Origin: Propionicimonas paludicola | Lineage (GTDB): Bacteria; Actinomycetota; Actinomycetes; Propionibacteriales; Propionibacteriaceae | NCBI RefSeq assembly: GCF_002563675.1 | Contig: NZ_PDJC01000001.1 | Location: 1,054,001-1,118,000, forward strand | Direction: 5' to 3' | DNA: 64,000 nucleotides | Shown here: positions 57,779 through 64,000 of the stretch, in pieces | Numbering within the stretch: position 1 is the first letter of the stretch | Layout: each line of letters starts with the position of its first letter | The notes under the pieces: generated by a model | Database searches by the model: none | What the model saw: the letters and a program-made list of their open reading frames with translations, nothing else | What the model was told of the DNA's origin: nothing | Translations under genes and position numbers: made by a program

Positions 57779-59230
57779 ATGGCCATGACTCCTCAGACTG
57801 CTCGTCCCGTGCCGGAGCGGATCGCCCGGTTGATCCTCGCCGCGCTGGTGGGCGGTGTCTTCGCCGCGCTGTGGGCGGTGATCGAGCCGCGCGGCCCGGT
57901 CACTGGAGTGCAGGCCGTGGCCATGATGGCTAGTGCACTGGTCACCGGCTGGTTATCCGGCCGGGTGGCCGAGTCGCGGCTGGCCGTGCTGATCGTCCCG
58001 CTCGCACACGTGGTCACCTTCGAACTGGTCCGAACGTCCTGCCCACTGCCCACGGCCGGTGCCGCACCGTCGGGGACAGCCTTCGGCCTGGTCGCCTTCG
58101 CGCTGGGTCGGCTGGTTCCCTGGCTGCTGGCCGTGGTCCCGTTGGCCCTGGGTGCGGGCTGGGGTGCCCGCCGGCTCGCGCTGCGGCGGCGGTGGGCACT
58201 GCTGGCCGCCAGCACCGCACTGGCCGTCCTTGCCGGTTGGCTGCTGATCCCGCCCGCGGCCGCAGAGGTCGGCGCTCCGGGCGGCTTCGCCGAACTTGTC
58301 CAGGTGGAGCTGGGTGGCCATCGGCAGTGGATCCAGGTGCGTGGCACCAACCGCACCAACCCGGTGGTGCTGTACCTCAGCGGTGGCCCGGGGCAGAGCG
58401 ATCAGGCCTTCTCACGGGTGCTGCTGGAACCGCTGCTCGGCGAGATCACCCTGGTCAGCTGGGATCAGCGCGGCACTGGTAAGTCCTATCCAGGGCTGGA
58501 CCAAGCCAGCCTCACCCCCGACCGGGCGGTCGGCGATGTGGTCGAGTTGGCCCAGTTCCTGGCCGAACGCTTCGGTCAGCGCAAGATCGTCCTGCTCGGG
58601 GAGTCCTGGGGAAGCCTGCTCGCCGTACTGGCAGTTCAGCGGGCACCGCAGCTGTTCTCGGCCTACCTGGGCAGCGGTCAGATGGTCGACGTCCTGGCGA
58701 CCGATCAGGCGATCTACGACGACCTCGCTGCGCTGGCCGGACGTACCGGGGACGCCGAACTGGCCGCGCAACTGGCACGGCTCGGCCGTCCGCCTTATCG
58801 CAGTGTCTTCGACTACGGCGAGATCATGCTTCGGTATCCGCTCCTGGAGGGCCCCTACACCCCGCCGGCCGGCTACCGGACACGTGCCAGCCAGGGCGGC
58901 GTCGGTCCGCTGGGCGTGCTGGGCGTCGAGTACGCACCGATCGAGAAGCTCAACGTCGTCCGCGGCCTGCTGGACATGTTCTCGGTGATGTACCCGCAGC
59001 TCCAGTCGATCGACCTGCGCCAGTCGGCGACCGAGCTCGAGGTGCCGGTGTTCATCCTGTGCGGCGATCACGAGCTGGAAGCCCGTACCGGTCCGGCTCG
59101 GGAGTGGTTCGCCACGCTCACCGCACCGACCAAGCGCTGGTACCAGCTGCCCGACGCCGGCCACTCGGTGGCCTTCGAGCAGGCCGAGGAACTCGGACGC
59201 ATCCTGCGCGAGGATGTTCCCCGGCGGTGA
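57779..59230 (+). CDS. Alpha/beta hydrolase fused to an N-terminal membrane domain
   Basis: A 483-residue protein in two parts. Residues ~15-165 hold four hydrophobic helices (LILAALVGGVFAALWAVI; AVAMMASALVTGW; FGLVAFALGRLVPWLLAVVPLALG; WALLAASTALAVLAGWLLI). The rest is an alpha/beta hydrolase of the prolyl-aminopeptidase type: VVLYLSGGPGQSDQAF (GGPG oxyanion), VSWDQRGTGKSYPG, LLGESWGSLLAVLAV (nucleophile Ser near residue 278), ILCGDHE and the final His in LPDAGHSVAFEQA. The catalytic triad is complete. The membrane part suggests surface or membrane location. Substrate unknown. Confidence 0.85.
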   Translation: MAMTPQTARPVPERIARLILAALVGGVFAALWAVIEPRGPVTGVQAVAMMASALVTGWLSGRVAESRLAVLIVPLAHVVTFELVRTSCPLPTAGAAPSGTAFGLVAFALGRLVPWLLAVVPLALGAGWGARRLALRRRWALLAASTALAVLAGWLLIPPAAAEVGAPGGFAELVQVELGGHRQWIQVRGTNRTNPVVLYLSGGPGQSDQAFSRVLLEPLLGEITLVSWDQRGTGKSYPGLDQASLTPDRAVGDVVELAQFLAERFGQRKIVLLGESWGSLLAVLAVQRAPQLFSAYLGSGQMVDVLATDQAIYDDLAALAGRTGDAELAAQLARLGRPPYRSVFDYGEIMLRYPLLEGPYTPPAGYRTRASQGGVGPLGVLGVEYAPIEKLNVVRGLLDMFSVMYPQLQSIDLRQSATELEVPVFILCGDHELEARTGPAREWFATLTAPTKRWYQLPDAGHSVAFEQAEELGRILREDVPRR

Positions 59231-59260
59231 GTCTCGCGGCGGGCACTACGCTTAGCGACC

Positions 59261-60526
59261 GTGAATGCGCTACTCGACGAACTGACCTGGCGGGGCTTCA
59301 TCGCCCACTCCACCGACCCGGAGGCCCTGGCGGCCACCCTGGACGCAGGCCAGGTGAAGTCCTATGTGGGCTTCGATCCGACGGCGCCGAGCATCCACAT
59401 GGGAAACCTGGTGCAGCTGATGCTGTCGCGGCGCCTGCAGGCCGCCGGGCACCGTCCGTTCCTGCTGGTGGGTGGATCGACCGGACTGATCGGCGATCCC
59501 AAGCAGTCCAGTGAGCGGAACCTCAACCCCAAGGACTTGGTCCACGAGTGGGTGGAGCGGATCCGGTCCCAAGTGAGCAAGTTCGTCGATTTCGACGGGC
59601 CGGCAGCGGCGACGGTGGTCAACAACTACGACTGGACGGTCGAGCTGAACACCCTGGACTTCCTTCGGGATATCGGCAAGCACTTCAGCGTGAACCGGAT
59701 GCTGGACCGCGAGGTGATCAAGGCCCGACTCGAGTCGGGGATCTCCTACACGGAGTTCTCCTACGTGCTGCTGCAATCGCTGGATTTCCTGGAGCTCTAC
59801 AAGCGGCACGGAGTCACCATGCAGACCGGGGGCTCCGACCAGTGGGGCAACCTGACTGCGGGGGTGGAACTGATCCGCCGATCGGTGGGCGGCCGGGCGC
59901 ACGCGCTGGCCACTCCGCTGCTGACCAAGTCCGATGGGACCAAGTTCGGCAAGACCGAGTCCGGGACGGTCTGGCTGGATCCGGCCATGACCAGCCCCTA
60001 CGCCTTCCACCAGTTCTTCTTGAACGCGGAGGACTCGATGGTCGGCAGTTACCTGCGGATCTTCTCCGAGCGCAGCCGGGAAGAGCTGGACGATCTGATC
60101 CGGCAGAGCCAGGAGGCGCCGCACCTGAGGGCAGCCCAGCGGGCGCTGGCCGACGACATCACCGACCTGGTGCACTCACCGGCCGAACGCAAGGCGGCTA
60201 GTGACGCCGCTGCGGCCATCTTCGGCAGGGGAGAGCTGCACGACCTGCCGGAAGGCGTTCTGGCGGCCGTCTGGCGCGAACTGGGGGCGATCCAGCTCGA
60301 ACCGGGCGCCGAGCTCCCGGCTGTGGTGGACGTCCTGGTAGCTGCCGGAGTGGTCCCCAGTCGCTCGGCGGCCCGTCGGGCCATCGACGAGGGTGGGGCC
60401 TACCTGAACAACCAGAAGGTGACCAATCCGGATCAGTTGGTCGACGAGGCCGACGTCCTGGCCGGCGGGCACCTGATCGTCCGCCGTGGCAAGAAGACGG
60501 TGGGAGCAGTCGTCATCAAGCGTTAG
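59261..60526 (+). CDS. tyrS: Tyrosine-tRNA ligase
   Basis: Charges tRNA-Tyr. The 421-residue class I enzyme has the HIGH-like motif in YVGFDPTAPSIHMGNLVQLM, tyrosine-binding segments (YDWTVELNTLDFLRDIGKHF; QTGGSDQWGNLTAG), and the KMSKS equivalent as KFGKTESG. The C-terminal S4 RNA-binding domain (RSAARRAIDEGGAYLNNQKV) is present. The GTG at 59261 has little space for a ribosome-binding site after TACGCTTAGCGACC, so it may be leaderless. A hairpin at 60548 ends the gene. The next gene is 16S rRNA. Confidence 0.96.
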   Translation: MNALLDELTWRGFIAHSTDPEALAATLDAGQVKSYVGFDPTAPSIHMGNLVQLMLSRRLQAAGHRPFLLVGGSTGLIGDPKQSSERNLNPKDLVHEWVERIRSQVSKFVDFDGPAAATVVNNYDWTVELNTLDFLRDIGKHFSVNRMLDREVIKARLESGISYTEFSYVLLQSLDFLELYKRHGVTMQTGGSDQWGNLTAGVELIRRSVGGRAHALATPLLTKSDGTKFGKTESGTVWLDPAMTSPYAFHQFFLNAEDSMVGSYLRIFSERSREELDDLIRQSQEAPHLRAAQRALADDITDLVHSPAERKAASDAAAAIFGRGELHDLPEGVLAAVWRELGAIQLEPGAELPAVVDVLVAAGVVPSRSAARRAIDEGGAYLNNQKVTNPDQLVDEADVLAGGHLIVRRGKKTVGAVVIKR

Positions 60527-60547
60527 GCCCAGTCAGGGGCATGACAC

Positions 60548-60584
60548 GCCCGGGGGTTTCGTCCGATTTGACCCACCCCCGGGC
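60548..60584 (+). terminator. Hairpin after tyrS
   Basis: A 10-bp stem (GCCCGGGGGT, 60548-60557, with ACCCCCGGGC, 60575-60584) with a 17-base loop, 22 bases after the tyrS stop. No T-run. It overlaps the -35 region of the first rRNA promoter candidate. Confidence 0.6.
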
Positions 60585-60596
60585 CTCGCGTAATGT
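60568..60596 (+). promoter_or_regulatory. rRNA promoter candidate P1
   Basis: TTGACC (60568-60573) and TAATGT (60591-60596) are separated by 17 bases, a very good match to the principal sigma consensus. Transcripts would start near 60603, about 450 bases before 16S rRNA. Confidence 0.6.
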
Positions 60597-60759
60597 TCAT
60601 TGAGCGTTGCCGGTGACACGGACGGGGCAGAGAAAATCTGAACCGGACGAACCGGAACGCCGAACCCAAACAAGCAGCAACGGATGCGGTGTGTCTTCAT
60701 GCCAGAAGTCATCAAGTCCGGTCAACTGTCGCGGATGGGATCGGGGTCTGGATGCCGGT

Positions 60760-60788
60760 TCGACAAGCGGTTAAGGGCCTAGTAAAGT
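60760..60788 (+). promoter_or_regulatory. rRNA promoter candidate P2
   Basis: TCGACA (60760-60765) and TAAAGT (60783-60788) are separated by 17 bases. Together with P1 this gives tandem promoters, as is common for actinobacterial rRNA operons. Confidence 0.6.
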
Positions 60789-60796
60789 AAGTCGAG

Positions 60797-61049
60797 TTGC
60801 CCCGAGCGACGGTGAGAGCCGAAGCGAGGAGCGCACCCGAAACTTGAGAACTCAACAGCGTGCTTTAAAAGTCAATGCACAATAATGCACTCTTCGGAGT
60901 GCGAACAAAACCCCGACCGGGGCAGTGATGCGAAAGCTGATGTGTCTCGGACGGATTCCTTTGATTATTGATACAGACCAGTATTGGTCTGCGTCAGAAT
61001 CGAACTGAAGTTGACGGTTATTGGGCCTTAAAGCCCTCACCGAAAGTTT
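60797..61049 (+). other. rRNA leader with antitermination-like box
   Basis: The leader between P2 and 16S rRNA contains CTTGAGAACT (60843-60852), repeated exactly in the 16S-23S spacer (62853-62862), followed by GTGCTTTAAAAG, which resembles a boxA antitermination element. A 7-bp inverted repeat CAGACCA-GTAT-TGGTCTG lies at about 60974-60991. No coding gene is seen. Confidence 0.55.

Positions 61050-64000
<2,951 letters not shown>

Overview
This is a high-GC chromosomal segment of an actinomycete. The 16S rRNA helix and spacer signatures, the mycothiol ligase gene mshC, the actinobacterial DUF2469 gene and the gene order around ffh, rpsP, trmD, rplS and dprA point to Propionibacteriales, probably family Propionibacteriaceae. 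The family placement is an inference. Most of the window is dense housekeeping DNA on the plus strand, with many 4-nt ATGA overlaps.

Layout. 1-17.7 kb: end of smc, then ftsY and ffh (membrane targeting), a Nramp metal transporter, rpsP-khpA-rimM-trmD, the succinate dehydrogenase operon sdhCAB closed by a strong hairpin, rplS-lepB-rnhB-DUF2469-yraN-comM-dprA. 17.7-27.4 kb: a lipoprotein, a pseudouridine catabolism pair (psuK, psuG), an amino-acid permease, an ABC exporter, two small membrane proteins, a two-component system and an unknown membrane protein. 35.4-47.8 kb: M20 peptidase, aldo/keto reductase, uppP, mshC, hisE-hisG, infC-rpmI-rplT behind a leader with an intrinsic terminator, an rRNA/tRNA methyltransferase and pheST. 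48.8-60.5 kb: HAD phosphatase, argCJBD-argR-argH behind two ArgR boxes, a second two-component system, a membrane-anchored alpha/beta hydrolase and tyrS. 60.5-64.0 kb: an rRNA operon (16S, spacer without tRNA, start of 23S) behind two promoter-like elements.

Two regions stand apart. The first is a 7.6-kb integrated element (about 27,575-35,232) in the 3' end of a tRNA-Leu(GAG) gene. It carries a tyrosine integrase, duplicated attachment sequence, paired repeats that look like integrase arm sites at both ends, and an unusual cargo: a coiled-coil membrane protein divergent from a leucine-rich-variant repeat protein, two lipoproteins, a CxxC-containing protein, and a two-gene module of an HTH-nucleotidyltransferase followed by a HEPN-like protein, with a palindrome at its promoter. 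The second is a roughly 1-kb gene-free interval between pheT and the HAD gene (47,823-48,813). It contains two perfect 16-bp palindromes of form TCACCCA-WW-TGGGTGA plus several half-sites, and a series of hairpins whose loops share a GAGGGG-type core. I could not match this interval to any known element and regard it, together with the HTH-MNT/HEPN module, as the best candidate for something undescribed.
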